64,000 bases of DNA from Rhodanobacteraceae bacterium (lineage in GTDB: Bacteria; Pseudomonadota; Gammaproteobacteria; Xanthomonadales; SZUA-5). The stretch is from NCBI GenBank assembly GCA_024234055.1, contig JACKOW010000001.1, forward strand, positions 474,001 to 538,000, given 5' to 3'. This document shows, in pieces, positions 42,750 through 52,655 of this stretch. The notes under the pieces are model-generated. The model was not told the DNA's origin and ran no database searches. It worked only from the letters and a program-made list of their open reading frames with translations. Position numbers and translations under genes: made by a program. Numbering within the stretch: the stretch's first letter is position 1; each line of letters begins with the position of its first letter.

Positions 42750-45539
42750 TCAGCTCCCCGAGGGCGTGCAAACCACGCTGAGATCGTCGACGACGAAATT
42801 GGAGGTGCCGCTGCCGCCGGGGTTGATGTATTCGAACTCGATCAGATGGCTTTGGCCGTTGGCGAAGCTGCTGAGATCGACGGTGCGCGCGATGTAGTCG
42901 GCCTCGGCGCTGCTGGGCTCGTTGAAGGTACGCACCGTGCTGCCGTCGATCTTGACCCGCAGCTCGGCGTCGAAGGGCGCGGTGACGCGGCCGCGACGCA
43001 GGAAGAAGTTCAGATGTCGTGGGGCGCCCACAGGCAGCACCACGCTCTGGCTCAAGGTCGAGGTCTCGGCGCCGTTGAAGCCGCCGAACCAGGCCCAGAA
43101 GGCGCCGCTGCGCGGCAGCGCGGTGTTGCCGTCGTTGGGGCAGAAGTTGCTGTGGCAGATGGCGGTACCGAAATTGGTCGAGGTCGAGATCCAGATGGTG
43201 CTGGCGCCGGTATTGGGATTGCTGGCTTCCAGCCCGCCATCGGCCAGGGCGTCGGCCGGCGTGCAGGTGGGCGGCGCGTTGCCCTCGAAGCCGTTGGCAA
43301 AGATGGCATCGGGAGCCACGGTGGCAGCCGGGCAGCTGAGCGACCAGACGCGGGCTACGGCAGCGCCTCCCAGCGGCGTTTCATCGCAGCTGAGCACGGC
43401 CTGCGAACTGGAAGCGCCGCGCTGACAGCTCAGCGCCAGATTGCCGCTGCTGGTGCCCACATTGAACACGCCCCCGGCCGGCGTGATCTGCACCGCGCCG
43501 AAGGCGCTGGCACCGCTGCCACTGATCTGGCAATTGCCGATGCTGGTGCTGCCGGAGCCGCTGGCACCCGTGGCACTGATGCTGATCGCCGCATTGGCGC
43601 TGCCCGCGCCGCCGCCCGGAAAGACCGGGCCGCTGCCCGGCGTCGCCAGGGTGCCGGCGGCCGGCGTGTAGCTCAGTGTGGGATTGCTGTTGCCGCCACC
43701 GGTGCTCTGGGTACAGTTGGGCCAATGGCAGGGAAAGGCGGCGCTGTGATCGAGCAGCGCCTGGTATTTGGGCGCGGTGAGGACATCCTGATCCTGGAAC
43801 TCCAGCAAACCCCAGCGACCGAAGGGTCCGTAGCGACCGGTGGTGTAGAAATGCGCGAACTCATCGCCGTTCTGGCGCCAGTTCGACCAGTAGGTCTCAT
43901 AGATGGCTTCCATGCGCGAGCTGCGATTGGCGGCATCGAAGATCGTGTTGCAGGTGTTGTTGAAGGTGAATCCAGCGATGCCCGCCAGATGCTGGCCGCC
44001 TTCGTAGGCCACATGGCGCATTCCCGGGAAGTTGCTGTTGACCATGGCCCGGCTGGCGCTCATGAAGCCCACGGCGCGGGTCATGCCCTCGGTCGAAAAA
44101 TGATCCAGGAAGGCATCGACATTGGCATAGACCGCAGGGCTGGTGTCCGGATTGATGCCATTGTCCGGCGTGCAGTATTCGGTGCCGATGTAGGGCGCGC
44201 TGGCGTAGACATCGGTGCGGCTGGCCACGGTGAAGCTCTGGCCGCTGACGTTGCGGGCCATCACCTGGCGGCCCAGATCCGGGTTGGCCGCCTGCGCGGC
44301 GATGACCCGCACCAATCGAGTACCGGCCGAGGCGCCGAATACGGTCGCAAAGCGGTCGAAGATCTCGATCGAGCGATCGCCCCAGGCCCGCACCAGGGCC
44401 TCGAAACAGGGCGCCTGCGCCGCGCCCAGCGAGAAGGTGTTGGGATCGCGCTCGCAGGCAATGCCATTGCCGGGAATGCCATCGTTCTGGCAGCCGGCGG
44501 CAATATCGGGAAAGCCCGGGCAGAACTGGCGCGGGATCTCGACATTCTGCGAGAAGATGCCGTTCCAGTTCTCGTTGCCGTACTCCAGATAGATCTTGCG
44601 ATCGCTGGCGAAGTTGTCGCGCAGCACCGTGGCGAAGTTGTCGATGAAGGCGTCGCTGGCCAGATGTGGCAGATTGATCCAGATATCGCTGCGCAAGCGA
44701 TTGCCCAGCGCTGCCAGGATCTGCGGTGGCACCCGGTGCCAGAAAGCGCTGGTCGGCGTCGGATAGTCGGAGACGTTCACCACTGGCGAACTGTTGGTCT
44801 CCATCCAGTCCATGTAGCGCAGCAAGCGGAAGGGTTCGTAGTTGCGCAGAAAGCGCGGTTGGAACAGTTGCGCCTCGGCCACGCCGGGACTGGTGAACAG
44901 CGAGCAAGTGCCGCCGCCGGCGCAGGGATTGCTGGCATCGCAGCTGCGGCGATCGTCGTTGCTGCAGACGCCGCCGGGCGGCAGGATCTGCACGTCGCGC
45001 AAGGGATTGCCCGGCGTGGTTGCGGTGAGCCGCAGGCCGATGTTGTTGCCGCTGCTGCTGGCCAGGTTGGCGACAATCTCGCCGCTGCTCTGGCTGACTT
45101 GACTCATGCCCAGCAGCTGCAGCGTGCCCTGGCCGGCGAAGCGGATGGTGTAGTTACCCGGCGCCAGCCGACCGGGTGTGCCGCCGGCATGGACGATGGT
45201 GGTGAGCACCTGATTCGGCAGCAGGCTGGTGGGATAGCCATCGGCGTCGACATTGATCGTCACCGGACAGGCATTGGGCGCCAGACAGACCGGATTGCCC
45301 CCGGGGTCACGGCAGTCGAAGCAGCCATTGGCGTTGCCCGGAATCCAGTCACGGGATGATTTCATCAGGTTGACGAAGGGGAATTCGTCGCTGAAGTCAT
45401 TGACGGCGTTGAGATTGGCGCCCAGTGGAGCATCGGGATTGGTGCCGGCGCTGAGCAGAGGGCACCAGGCGACCGAGAAGGCGAGCGACAGAATGCGCAG
45501 TTTCGCCGACTGACAACGGGTTGACTTCATGGGCAGCAT
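42750..45539 (-). CDS. Exported glycoside-hydrolase-like TIM-barrel protein with internal FANGFE motif
   Basis: 929 residues, signal peptide then GANLNAVNDFSDEFPFVNLM, a start typical of an exported GH-like family. LEYGNENWNG (about residue 320) carries the Asn-Glu of a clan GH-A acid/base; many Cys pairs follow. Residues 630-770 are low-complexity Gly/Ser beta modules. DAIFANGFEG near residue 755 is the tag, here internal, followed by about 160 residues of a carbohydrate-binding-like beta domain (DGGLEASNPNTGASTIWIST). Substrate unknown. ATG at 45539 has GAGG 10 nt upstream; 45530 is the alternative. A palindromic operator candidate is 58 bp upstream. Confidence 0.8.
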   Translation of the reverse strand: MLPMKSTRCQSAKLRILSLAFSVAWCPLLSAGTNPDAPLGANLNAVNDFSDEFPFVNLMKSSRDWIPGNANGCFDCRDPGGNPVCLAPNACPVTINVDADGYPTSLLPNQVLTTIVHAGGTPGRLAPGNYTIRFAGQGTLQLLGMSQVSQSSGEIVANLASSSGNNIGLRLTATTPGNPLRDVQILPPGGVCSNDDRRSCDASNPCAGGGTCSLFTSPGVAEAQLFQPRFLRNYEPFRLLRYMDWMETNSSPVVNVSDYPTPTSAFWHRVPPQILAALGNRLRSDIWINLPHLASDAFIDNFATVLRDNFASDRKIYLEYGNENWNGIFSQNVEIPRQFCPGFPDIAAGCQNDGIPGNGIACERDPNTFSLGAAQAPCFEALVRAWGDRSIEIFDRFATVFGASAGTRLVRVIAAQAANPDLGRQVMARNVSGQSFTVASRTDVYASAPYIGTEYCTPDNGINPDTSPAVYANVDAFLDHFSTEGMTRAVGFMSASRAMVNSNFPGMRHVAYEGGQHLAGIAGFTFNNTCNTIFDAANRSSRMEAIYETYWSNWRQNGDEFAHFYTTGRYGPFGRWGLLEFQDQDVLTAPKYQALLDHSAAFPCHWPNCTQSTGGGNSNPTLSYTPAAGTLATPGSGPVFPGGGAGSANAAISISATGASGSGSTSIGNCQISGSGASAFGAVQITPAGGVFNVGTSSGNLALSCQRGASSSQAVLSCDETPLGGAAVARVWSLSCPAATVAPDAIFANGFEGNAPPTCTPADALADGGLEASNPNTGASTIWISTSTNFGTAICHSNFCPNDGNTALPRSGAFWAWFGGFNGAETSTLSQSVVLPVGAPRHLNFFLRRGRVTAPFDAELRVKIDGSTVRTFNEPSSAEADYIARTVDLSSFANGQSHLIEFEYINPGGSGTSNFVVDDLSVVCTPSGS

Positions 45540-45596
45540 TCCCGGTACGCCTCGAAAGGGCGATGCCAGAATGCTGGGACCGGGGGGGCTCGTTGT

Positions 45597-45616
45597 GTAC
45601 CCAAGAACAGGGGTAG
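45597..45616 (-). promoter_or_regulatory. GTACCC-N8-GGGGTA operator candidate upstream of the GH-like gene
   Basis: GTACCCAAGAACAGGGGTAG on the plus strand. Matches 16 of 20 positions of the perfect palindrome at 55569-55588. It starts 58 bp before the ATG at 45539. One of four such sites in the window, each 58-87 bp upstream of a start. Confidence 0.6.
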
Positions 45617-45737
45617 GGGGCACTCAGATGGCTCGCGGCAAGGCGCGAGGCCCTTCCCAAACGCTGCGTACAGGTCGCTCCGCAACCGCCACCGAGGCCC
45701 GCCGGTGGTGGTTGCGAAGGGAGCTCAGTCGAACCGC

Positions 45738-47453
45738 CTACTCAAAGCCATCTGCAAACACCACGGCTGTGGTCGGCAGAGTCACGTTGTAGGTGCACGC
45801 AGAATACGGGGCGCTGCTGCCACCACTGGTGTAGTTGGCAAACAAGGTGTGCACCACTGCGGGCGGGAAGTTCACGGCAGCCGCATTCAAGACCGCCTGG
45901 GCTGCATCATTCTGACGGGAAGAGCCGTTGGTCATGGCAATGCCCATCAAGACGGCCTTGTCCGCGGTCTGCTGCCCGAGGGAGTTGAAATTCAGCATGT
46001 TGCAGGAGGCCCAGTACTGCCCCGGCGTGTGCAAACCACTCCCCAGATTTCCAGCAGCGTAGCTGTGCTGCAGATGCCAGTTGGTGACCCGACCCGGCCA
46101 GAAATTGTTGTGGCCGTCCCAGCTGAACATCCAGAAGTACTCAGGCGTGTTGGATGCCCAATGGTTGAAAGCGCGGCTGTAGGACATCGCCAGATAGTCG
46201 CCCAGACCTTCCGACAGACCGTCATTGCTCAGATTCGACAGGCCGCCATTGGTCAGCCAGTAGTGGACGCCGTGTCCAAGTTCGTGGATGACCACGTCGG
46301 CGTCCTCCGCATCGTCGACGCCACCATCGCCAAAGGCGAGGCGGCTGGTACCACCAAGGAAGTGCGAATTGTCATCGCCATTGAGCCCATGGGCATCAAA
46401 TTGCACGCCGCCGACATAAGGCGGGCGCACGTCCAAGCCCAGGGTGTCGTTGAGGTAGCGCATGTAAGTATCAATGTGGAAGTACACATGCGCCGGCTCG
46501 AAACGATCATCGCTGCGCGAATTGACCACAAAATCGGCAGTGGGCGAAGTCGGACAGTCATTGGCGCTGTTCGGTGCCTCATGATCTACGCATGCGGCCC
46601 AAGGGCCCTTCAGCTCATAAACGCCGCCGTTCAGTGTCAGATCGCGCAGGACTATCGGCTTGATTTCAGCCAGCAACTGCGGCGAATCCTGGTCATTGTT
46701 GTCACCGTATCCGGCAACCGTATATTGGGTCTGCGCGGTTGACAGCGGGTCTGGGTTGAAGGCGCGACCCGCGGCATCCAGATGTAGGGTCTGGTCCTCT
46801 GCACGCACGATTTCACCGCTTTGAGCATCGATCAGCACCTCGAGATCACGGTAGGGTGCTTCGCCAGTCACCAATTGCACTCGCCAGACCAATGTCGTCT
46901 GATCTCCGGCGTAAATCATCTGTTCGGCGCGTTCCAGTTGTGCCGTCGCTCGGGCCCCGGCCCAGGCGCGGGCGCTGGCGATGGCATCGCCGGCCTTGAC
47001 CGTGTAGTTCAGGTCCACTTCGCTCAGGCCGGGTTCCACGCCATTGGCAACGAACAGGATCTGGCCATCCTTGGCAACGCTGACGGCAGTATCGCCGCCC
47101 CACACCGGCAAGCCCTGATGGGTCTGCTGAAAGCGCACCACATCCATGCGTCCCATTGAGCGCACATGGGTCAGCGACATTGTTGCCGAACTACTGGCTT
47201 CCAATCCCAGGGAAGGGCCAGCGGAGTTCAGGTACTCGCGCGCCATGGCTTCAGGCGTGCCCTGCTGGGCGCGAAAATCGGGCTGGTAAACGGCGAGCAA
47301 GCGGCCATCGGCTGCGCGGCGACCCACGGCGTCGATGATGCCGGCGTCCTGTGCCTTGACGCCAAGATCCGGGATTCTGGTGAAATCGGGCTTTGCGGCT
47401 CCGACCGTCGCGGATATCGCCAACAGGCAAGCAATGGTGAGCGCTCTTTTCAT
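45738..47453 (-). CDS. Exported M4/M36-like zinc metalloprotease ending in FADGFE
   Basis: 571 residues. Signal peptide MKRALTIACLLAISATVGA; an FTP/PepSY-type propeptide (residues 60-240: FQQTHQGLPVWGGDTAVSVA, EVLIDAQSGEIVRAEDQTL); catalytic domain with zinc motif DVVIHELGHGVHYWLTNGG (about residue 389) and third ligand in DGLSEGLGDYLA. NSRSDDRFEPAHVYFHIDTY is typical of fungalysin/thermolysin-like enzymes. The C-terminus is TTAVVFADGFE. It probably degrades extracellular protein after propeptide removal. No GTACCC operator was found in front, and it is separated from the flanking units by 195-200 bp. Confidence 0.88.
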   Translation of the reverse strand: MKRALTIACLLAISATVGAAKPDFTRIPDLGVKAQDAGIIDAVGRRAADGRLLAVYQPDFRAQQGTPEAMAREYLNSAGPSLGLEASSSATMSLTHVRSMGRMDVVRFQQTHQGLPVWGGDTAVSVAKDGQILFVANGVEPGLSEVDLNYTVKAGDAIASARAWAGARATAQLERAEQMIYAGDQTTLVWRVQLVTGEAPYRDLEVLIDAQSGEIVRAEDQTLHLDAAGRAFNPDPLSTAQTQYTVAGYGDNNDQDSPQLLAEIKPIVLRDLTLNGGVYELKGPWAACVDHEAPNSANDCPTSPTADFVVNSRSDDRFEPAHVYFHIDTYMRYLNDTLGLDVRPPYVGGVQFDAHGLNGDDNSHFLGGTSRLAFGDGGVDDAEDADVVIHELGHGVHYWLTNGGLSNLSNDGLSEGLGDYLAMSYSRAFNHWASNTPEYFWMFSWDGHNNFWPGRVTNWHLQHSYAAGNLGSGLHTPGQYWASCNMLNFNSLGQQTADKAVLMGIAMTNGSSRQNDAAQAVLNAAAVNFPPAVVHTLFANYTSGGSSAPYSACTYNVTLPTTAVVFADGFE

Positions 47454-47647
47454 GGGTCGCCTAGCGGGAAAAAGGGGAGGCGTAGTCTACGACAGCCGGC
47501 GTTAAGCCCCCGTCCAACCAAAGTCGCATGGCGACTCCGCCGATCGTCAACAGACCCCCCCTGCACATCGGGCGGCACACTGCGGCTTGCCGCGCCAACG
47601 CTCAGCCCACAGTGGTTGCTGAAACTGCAGGCTCCTCAGCTGTGCGC

Positions 47648-50272
47648 TCACTCAAAGCCATTGCCGAACAGGTTGTCCGGTAGCTGGACTGCGGCGGGGG
47701 TAGCCAGCAGGATTCCGCGGGCGCCGCTGACGCCGGCGCTCAACTGCCAGTCCTGGGCATTGGTTTCCACGGCGACAAGGGTGCCATCCGGGCTGACCTC
47801 TCCGGCGCTGACGGTGGCCTGGGGCGAGCGCGCTTGCCGTCCATCCGGGTCCACGCTGACCAGCGTGGTCAGGCCGCTCGTCAGATCGCGCCGAAACACA
47901 TCGTTGAGATTGTTGCTGTCGCCGGCCACCAGATTGCTGGAACCGGACAGGAAGCTCACGATCTGGCCGTCGGCGCTGATCGAGGGCACACTGCAGGTGC
48001 CGTTGCCCAGCTCATTCGAACTGCTGACCGAGACCAGGGTGGTACTGCCCTGGCTCACATCGCGCACGAAGATGTCGGTGCGCGCGTTGTTGTCGCCGCT
48101 GACCAGATTGGTCGCTGCAGAGGAAAAGGCAATGCGGTTGCCGTCGGCCGAGATCGCCGACACGAAGCTGTTGCCGTCGCCTTGGGCGCCAGCGCTGGAT
48201 TGGCTGATCAGTATCGTCTGACCGGTCTGGCGATCGTGCCGGAAGATGTCCTGGAAGCCGCCGACGTCGCCAGCGACCAGATTGCTGGCCAGCGAGGAGA
48301 ACACCACGTAGCGACCGTTGGCCGAGACGACGGGAAAGTCGCTCAAGCCGTTGGCTTGCGTGCCGAGCGAATCGACGCTGACCCGCGACGTGGTGCCCGC
48401 GCTGCGATCGCGCACGAAGATGTCCAGCGCCGCGTTGCTGTCGCCGGCCACCAGGTTGTTCTGATTGGAGACGAAGGCAATGACCTGACCATCATCACTC
48501 ACCGTGGGCAGCCGGGTCTGGGTTCCTCCCAGGCCCTGCACACCGCCAGGACCGAGGTTCACCCGTTCCAGCGGACCGCCATCGGTGTCCTTCCAGAACA
48601 CATCGAAGGTGCCGTTGTTGTCGCCAGCCACCAGGTTGGTCGTGGCCGAACGAAAGACGATGTAGCGCCCGTCACTGCTCATCGCCGGTTCGAAGGCCGC
48701 GCTGAGGGCCGGATTGCCTTGGAGGTCTGCGCTGATCAGCACGGCTTGGTTGCTGCTGCGTTCGATCCGCACGATCTGGGTGGTTTGCAGTGCCAGCGTA
48801 CCCAGATTTGTCGCCTCGGTTTCGGTGACCAGCACGCCGCCATCCGCCGACAGCCGTCGCTGACCCCGGTTGGACAGGATCGAGTCGCCATTGGCAGGTG
48901 CGGGGAAGGGCCCGCTGCTGTCGGCCAGGCTGACCCGCTCGGTGCTGGCACCGAGCAGATCGCGGACGAACTCGTCGCCCAGGTTGTTGCTGTCGCCACC
49001 GACGAGATCGGTGCTGGTGGAGAAGAAGGCGACGACCTGTCCATTGCCAGACAAGCTGGCACTGAGCTCCGCGTTATTGCCGTTGTTGCCGCTGTTGCTC
49101 ACGCTCACCAGGGTGGTGGTCTGCAGATCCAGATCGCGCAGATAGACCTGCGTGAAGGCGGTGCTGCCACCTGTCGCCAGATCGCCGCGTGACTGGAAGG
49201 CGATGCGCTGACCGTTGCGCGAGATCGACGGGCGCTCGCTGCGCTCGCTGGTCTGCGCGCCACCGGCGTCCACGCTGATGCGAGTCAGCACCCCCGTTGC
49301 CACGCTGACGGCATAGATGTCCTCGACGCCATTGCTGTCGCCGGCATCGAGATTGCTGGCGGTGGTTTCAAACACCACCCGCGTACCATTGCCGGCGATC
49401 ACGCTGTTGCGCACCGCGGAGTTGGCGGCCGTCCCTGCCAGCTGGCTCAGCCGGGTCGTCTGGCCCAGCTGGCGATCGCGCACATAGAGCTGGCTGTTGC
49501 CGTTGCCCGGTGTCGCCACCAGATCATTGGCAGCCGACTCGAAGGCCACGAAACGGCCATCGTCGGACACCGTGGCATTGCCGCTGCCACCGGTCGACGC
49601 GGTGCCACCGGGAGTCACGCTGATGCGTTCGACGACGCCGCTGTTGCGGTCCAGCAGATAGACGTGCTGGCCGCCGAGATGATTGGCCGCCAGGTTGGTG
49701 GCAGAGGATTCGAACACCACAAAGCGTCCATCGCCCGACAGGCTGGGATTGCTGACCGCGTCATTCGGCTCAGCGCCGCCGATGCCCACAACCAGGCGCG
49801 TGGTGATTCCGGTAGAGACCTGATGCAGGAACACATCGCTGGCCAGGTTGGTATCCCCATCCACCAGATCGAACTGCCGCGAGGAGAACACCACCAGATC
49901 GCCGTTGGCGGAGATGGCAGCAGCCACTGCCGAGACCGCATCGCCACTGCGCCCCTGGGCGCCGTTCGAGCGCACATTGACGCGGCGGGTGGTGCCGAGC
50001 AGGCGGTCACGCAGGAACACATCGATGTTGTTGTTGTAGTCACCTGCAACCAGATTCTTGGCAACGCTCAGAAACAGCACATGACGGCCATCGTCGCTGA
50101 TGCGTGGGTGACAGCAGGGCTCCGAGAGGTTGGTGTCTGCAGCCTGCAGCCCGAACTGGCTGGGGCTGGCATAGGTCAGCGCTTCGAGCTGGCTGGTCTG
50201 GGCCCAGGCGGCTGGAGTGACGGCCAGGAGACTGATCAACAGGCAGAGCGGGGCTTTCGGCAAGGCAATCAT
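47648..50272 (-). CDS. Exported TolB-like (PD40) beta-propeller protein ending in FGNGFE
   Basis: 874 residues with signal peptide (MIALPKAPLCLLISLLAVTP, cleavage near AWAQ). It has some 12-14 repeats of about 60 residues of the form ISADGRYVVFSS-x-x-x-NLVAGD-x-N-x-x-x-D-[IV]-F-x-R-D-x-x-[TG]-x-T-T-x-[VI]-S, that is WD40-like PD40 blades with an Asp/Asn-rich loop that could bind Ca2+. It ends PDNLFGNGFE. The ATG is 6 nt after the stop of the small tagged protein, so it is the third gene of the unit 52569-47648. Confidence 0.87.
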   Translation of the reverse strand: MIALPKAPLCLLISLLAVTPAAWAQTSQLEALTYASPSQFGLQAADTNLSEPCCHPRISDDGRHVLFLSVAKNLVAGDYNNNIDVFLRDRLLGTTRRVNVRSNGAQGRSGDAVSAVAAAISANGDLVVFSSRQFDLVDGDTNLASDVFLHQVSTGITTRLVVGIGGAEPNDAVSNPSLSGDGRFVVFESSATNLAANHLGGQHVYLLDRNSGVVERISVTPGGTASTGGSGNATVSDDGRFVAFESAANDLVATPGNGNSQLYVRDRQLGQTTRLSQLAGTAANSAVRNSVIAGNGTRVVFETTASNLDAGDSNGVEDIYAVSVATGVLTRISVDAGGAQTSERSERPSISRNGQRIAFQSRGDLATGGSTAFTQVYLRDLDLQTTTLVSVSNSGNNGNNAELSASLSGNGQVVAFFSTSTDLVGGDSNNLGDEFVRDLLGASTERVSLADSSGPFPAPANGDSILSNRGQRRLSADGGVLVTETEATNLGTLALQTTQIVRIERSSNQAVLISADLQGNPALSAAFEPAMSSDGRYIVFRSATTNLVAGDNNGTFDVFWKDTDGGPLERVNLGPGGVQGLGGTQTRLPTVSDDGQVIAFVSNQNNLVAGDSNAALDIFVRDRSAGTTSRVSVDSLGTQANGLSDFPVVSANGRYVVFSSLASNLVAGDVGGFQDIFRHDRQTGQTILISQSSAGAQGDGNSFVSAISADGNRIAFSSAATNLVSGDNNARTDIFVRDVSQGSTTLVSVSSSNELGNGTCSVPSISADGQIVSFLSGSSNLVAGDSNNLNDVFRRDLTSGLTTLVSVDPDGRQARSPQATVSAGEVSPDGTLVAVETNAQDWQLSAGVSGARGILLATPAAVQLPDNLFGNGFE

Positions 50273-50278
50273 GGCGGT

Positions 50279-50584
50279 CTACTCGAAGTTGTCTGCGAAA
50301 ATGGCATCGCCCAGGTCCTCGCAGACGGCGTCCGGGGTTTTGAGCTGCTTGAGCGTGAATCGCGCGGCGCTGTGCTTGGGTGGCGATGTGCTACGCATCT
50401 CGGCGGTCAGGGCGTAGCGAGCCTGCTCCGGTCGCAGCTGCGCCTCGACGCGGTAGCGTGGCGAGTCGTTGCCGGCTTGCTCGGCCATCGCGGCATGCAG
50501 CGGCAGTGCCAGCGCGACGATGGCCAGCCACAACACGCCAACCCGCGGTTTGGCGACTGACGCCAGAGGGCGGTGAGCGGCCAC
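50279..50584 (-). CDS. Small exported protein with C-terminal IFADNFE tag
   Basis: 101 residues from a GTG start; signal sequence ends near HAAMA. The C-terminal part AARFTLKQL ... CEDLGDAIFADNFE parallels the 38237-38509 protein. It begins 2 nt after the stop of the S74 fibre protein and ends 6 nt before the next ATG. Function unknown; the conserved pairing with an S74 protein is the best clue. Confidence 0.75.
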   Translation of the reverse strand: MAAHRPLASVAKPRVGVLWLAIVALALPLHAAMAEQAGNDSPRYRVEAQLRPEQARYALTAEMRSTSPPKHSAARFTLKQLKTPDAVCEDLGDAIFADNFE

Positions 50585-50586
50585 CG

Positions 50587-52569
50587 TCAGCGCCCTGCCG
50601 GGGCCAGGAGGGCTTCCAGACGCGCCAGCCTGGCCTCACTGCGGGCCGTAGTCTCGCGCAAAGCGGCGTTGTCGCCCGCCAGTTCCTGCACCTGCGCTGC
50701 CAGCAGCTTGCGCTCGGCCTCCAGGCGCAGGGCCAGCTCCTGCACGGCGGCGATCGTCGTGATCAGCGCCGGGTGCACATCGACCTGCTGGATCTCGGTG
50801 TCGACGGAATGCTCGGCGTGCGGTAGATACTCGCCAGAACCCTGCACCGCGTCGGGAAAGACCTGCGCGAACTCCTGGGCGATGACGTTGTAGTAGATCC
50901 GATCGTCGATGCCCGGATGCGCGGCGCGATAGTCCGCCGTGTAGCGGAAGGTCACTGGACGCACGCGCATCAGCCGTGCCAGGGCACCGTCGATCTCGCT
51001 GATCTCGGTCTTGATGCGCGCATCGGAGTTGGCCAGCCAGCTGCCCGAGGTGGTCTTGGAGGCGTTGCCCTCGACCTCCAGGGCGTTGCTCGCCGGATCG
51101 CGCGAGATGCCCACGCGGCCGCTGGAGCCGGCGTCTTCGGCACGCAGCAGCAGTTGATCGCCGCCGCTCTGCACCTCGAAGGCCGCACCGGAACCGGCGT
51201 CGGGACCGCTGATGCGCCAGCGCGTCACATCGCCCAGATAACCCAGCGCCAGCGTGTTGCTGGAGCCGTCATTCTTGCCGATGGTCAGGTGGGAGGGCGT
51301 CGGAATGTTGGTGTTGAGGCCAAGGCCGTTGGTGGAACGAATCAGAAACTGGTTTTCGCCGGTGGATACAAAGTCGGCGTTCTGCGAATCGGCCCAGACG
51401 AAGCTGCCCTGATCGCCGCTGACGCCGGTAGTGATGGGGACCGCGTTACAACCATCGCCCGGTGCGCCCGAGCCGCTGCCTGGGCGAATTTTTGCTCGGC
51501 TTCCGCCGGCCCATGAACGAGTTCCGCCAGCGCAATTATCAATTCCACCGGTGACCGTGCTAAGAATGCCGCTGGCCGTGTTGAAGCCACCGCCAGCAAC
51601 CGTGCTGTTAGTACTGCTCGCGACGTTATTTTGGCCACCGCCAACAGTGCTACGTTCACCACTGGCCCTGTTGGATAGACCGCCGCCGACGGTACTATGA
51701 GCGGTGCTGGCGGTATTTTCTTGGCCACCACTCACCGTGTTAGCCCCTGACGTAAAGGTGACGTCGGCATTGTTGGCACTGTTGGAAATGCCACCGCCGA
51801 CGGTGCTGCCACGGCCGCTGGCTTCATTGTTATGGCCGCCGCCTACTGTGGCAAATCCACGATCGGTCGCCGTCCCCGCACCATCCCCCGCACGATTGTT
51901 GTAGCCCCCGCCGATGCTGCCGTAGGCATCGGTCACAAGATTTGGACCTTCACCAGTGAAGGTTGGATCGCTCTCTCCGATCGGCATCCCGCCACCGGCG
52001 ATAGTCGCTCCGCGCACGCCCGCGGCAACGCTATTGGACCTGCTGCCGGCGATCACATTTGCCGTGATCGGCAGGCCGCTGAACACCTCGACGCTAGGTT
52101 CGATACGCAGGCTCTGCGCATTGCGCGTGCGCAGTACCAGTGGCTGCGCATCGGTGGTGCCAATGAAGTTCGTGGCCGGAGAGCTGCCGGCATCCCCGGT
52201 TGTGCTCCAGCACTGCCCGATGGTGCCGCTGACCGCCTTGCTGCGACCGGGAATGGCGCTGAAGTCGGTGGCGCCCTGCTCGCGCACGGCCGCCTCGATC
52301 CACACATCGTCGGTCGTGGCCAGTGGCAGCTCGACCTCCAGTCGGAACTGGCCGTCGACGACGACGACATCGAAGAAGGTCGTGGGCGGCAGCACCGCCG
52401 CGCCCAGCTGGCGTTCACCGAAGGCGGCGATACGCAGATCGTAAGCGCCGTTGGCCGGCTGACCGTAGTCGTCCAGGCGGCCTTCGTAAACGAAAGGGGC
52501 GGCCAGGATTGGTCCTGCACCCAGCAGGAGCAGTGTGGCAACGAGCGCGCGTCGGGGCGAGTGAGGCAT
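50587..52569 (-). CDS. Exported fibre protein with YadA-head-like repeats and coiled coil (paralog of 38511-40457)
   Basis: 660 residues: signal peptide (cleavage near ILAAPF), N-terminal beta domain (FVYEGRLDDYGQPANGAYDL), a shared segment GTTDAQPLVLRTRN and SLRIEPS, then repeats such as STVGGGQNNVASSTNS (residues 190-335), a WAGG Cys pair, a middle beta domain and an S74-like end (SDARIKTEISEIDGALARLM, RVRPVTFRYT, YYNVIAQEFAQVFPDAV) with a long terminal coiled coil. Repeats match those of the paralog in type and order. Likely a trimeric surface or secreted fibre. It is first in a three-gene unit, with an operator candidate 87 bp upstream. Confidence 0.87.
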   Translation of the reverse strand: MPHSPRRALVATLLLLGAGPILAAPFVYEGRLDDYGQPANGAYDLRIAAFGERQLGAAVLPPTTFFDVVVVDGQFRLEVELPLATTDDVWIEAAVREQGATDFSAIPGRSKAVSGTIGQCWSTTGDAGSSPATNFIGTTDAQPLVLRTRNAQSLRIEPSVEVFSGLPITANVIAGSRSNSVAAGVRGATIAGGGMPIGESDPTFTGEGPNLVTDAYGSIGGGYNNRAGDGAGTATDRGFATVGGGHNNEASGRGSTVGGGISNSANNADVTFTSGANTVSGGQENTASTAHSTVGGGLSNRASGERSTVGGGQNNVASSTNSTVAGGGFNTASGILSTVTGGIDNCAGGTRSWAGGSRAKIRPGSGSGAPGDGCNAVPITTGVSGDQGSFVWADSQNADFVSTGENQFLIRSTNGLGLNTNIPTPSHLTIGKNDGSSNTLALGYLGDVTRWRISGPDAGSGAAFEVQSGGDQLLLRAEDAGSSGRVGISRDPASNALEVEGNASKTTSGSWLANSDARIKTEISEIDGALARLMRVRPVTFRYTADYRAAHPGIDDRIYYNVIAQEFAQVFPDAVQGSGEYLPHAEHSVDTEIQQVDVHPALITTIAAVQELALRLEAERKLLAAQVQELAGDNAALRETTARSEARLARLEALLAPAGR

Positions 52570-52655
52570 GGCGATGTGGTCTCCGTTGGGCGGTGCCGGG
52601 CGAACTGCAGATGTGTCCCCTGCCGCTGATCATGGTTCGCTCAACGACGGCCCAG

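Noticed and set aside
40461..45359. A 1632-codon open frame on the plus strand, antisense to three secreted-protein genes
   Set aside because: High GC and biased codon use of the minus-strand genes leave the antisense frame free of stops. The product is low-complexity Arg/Ala/Gly/Gln/His without signal peptide or known domain, while the minus strand has clear families, signal peptides and ribosome-binding sites.
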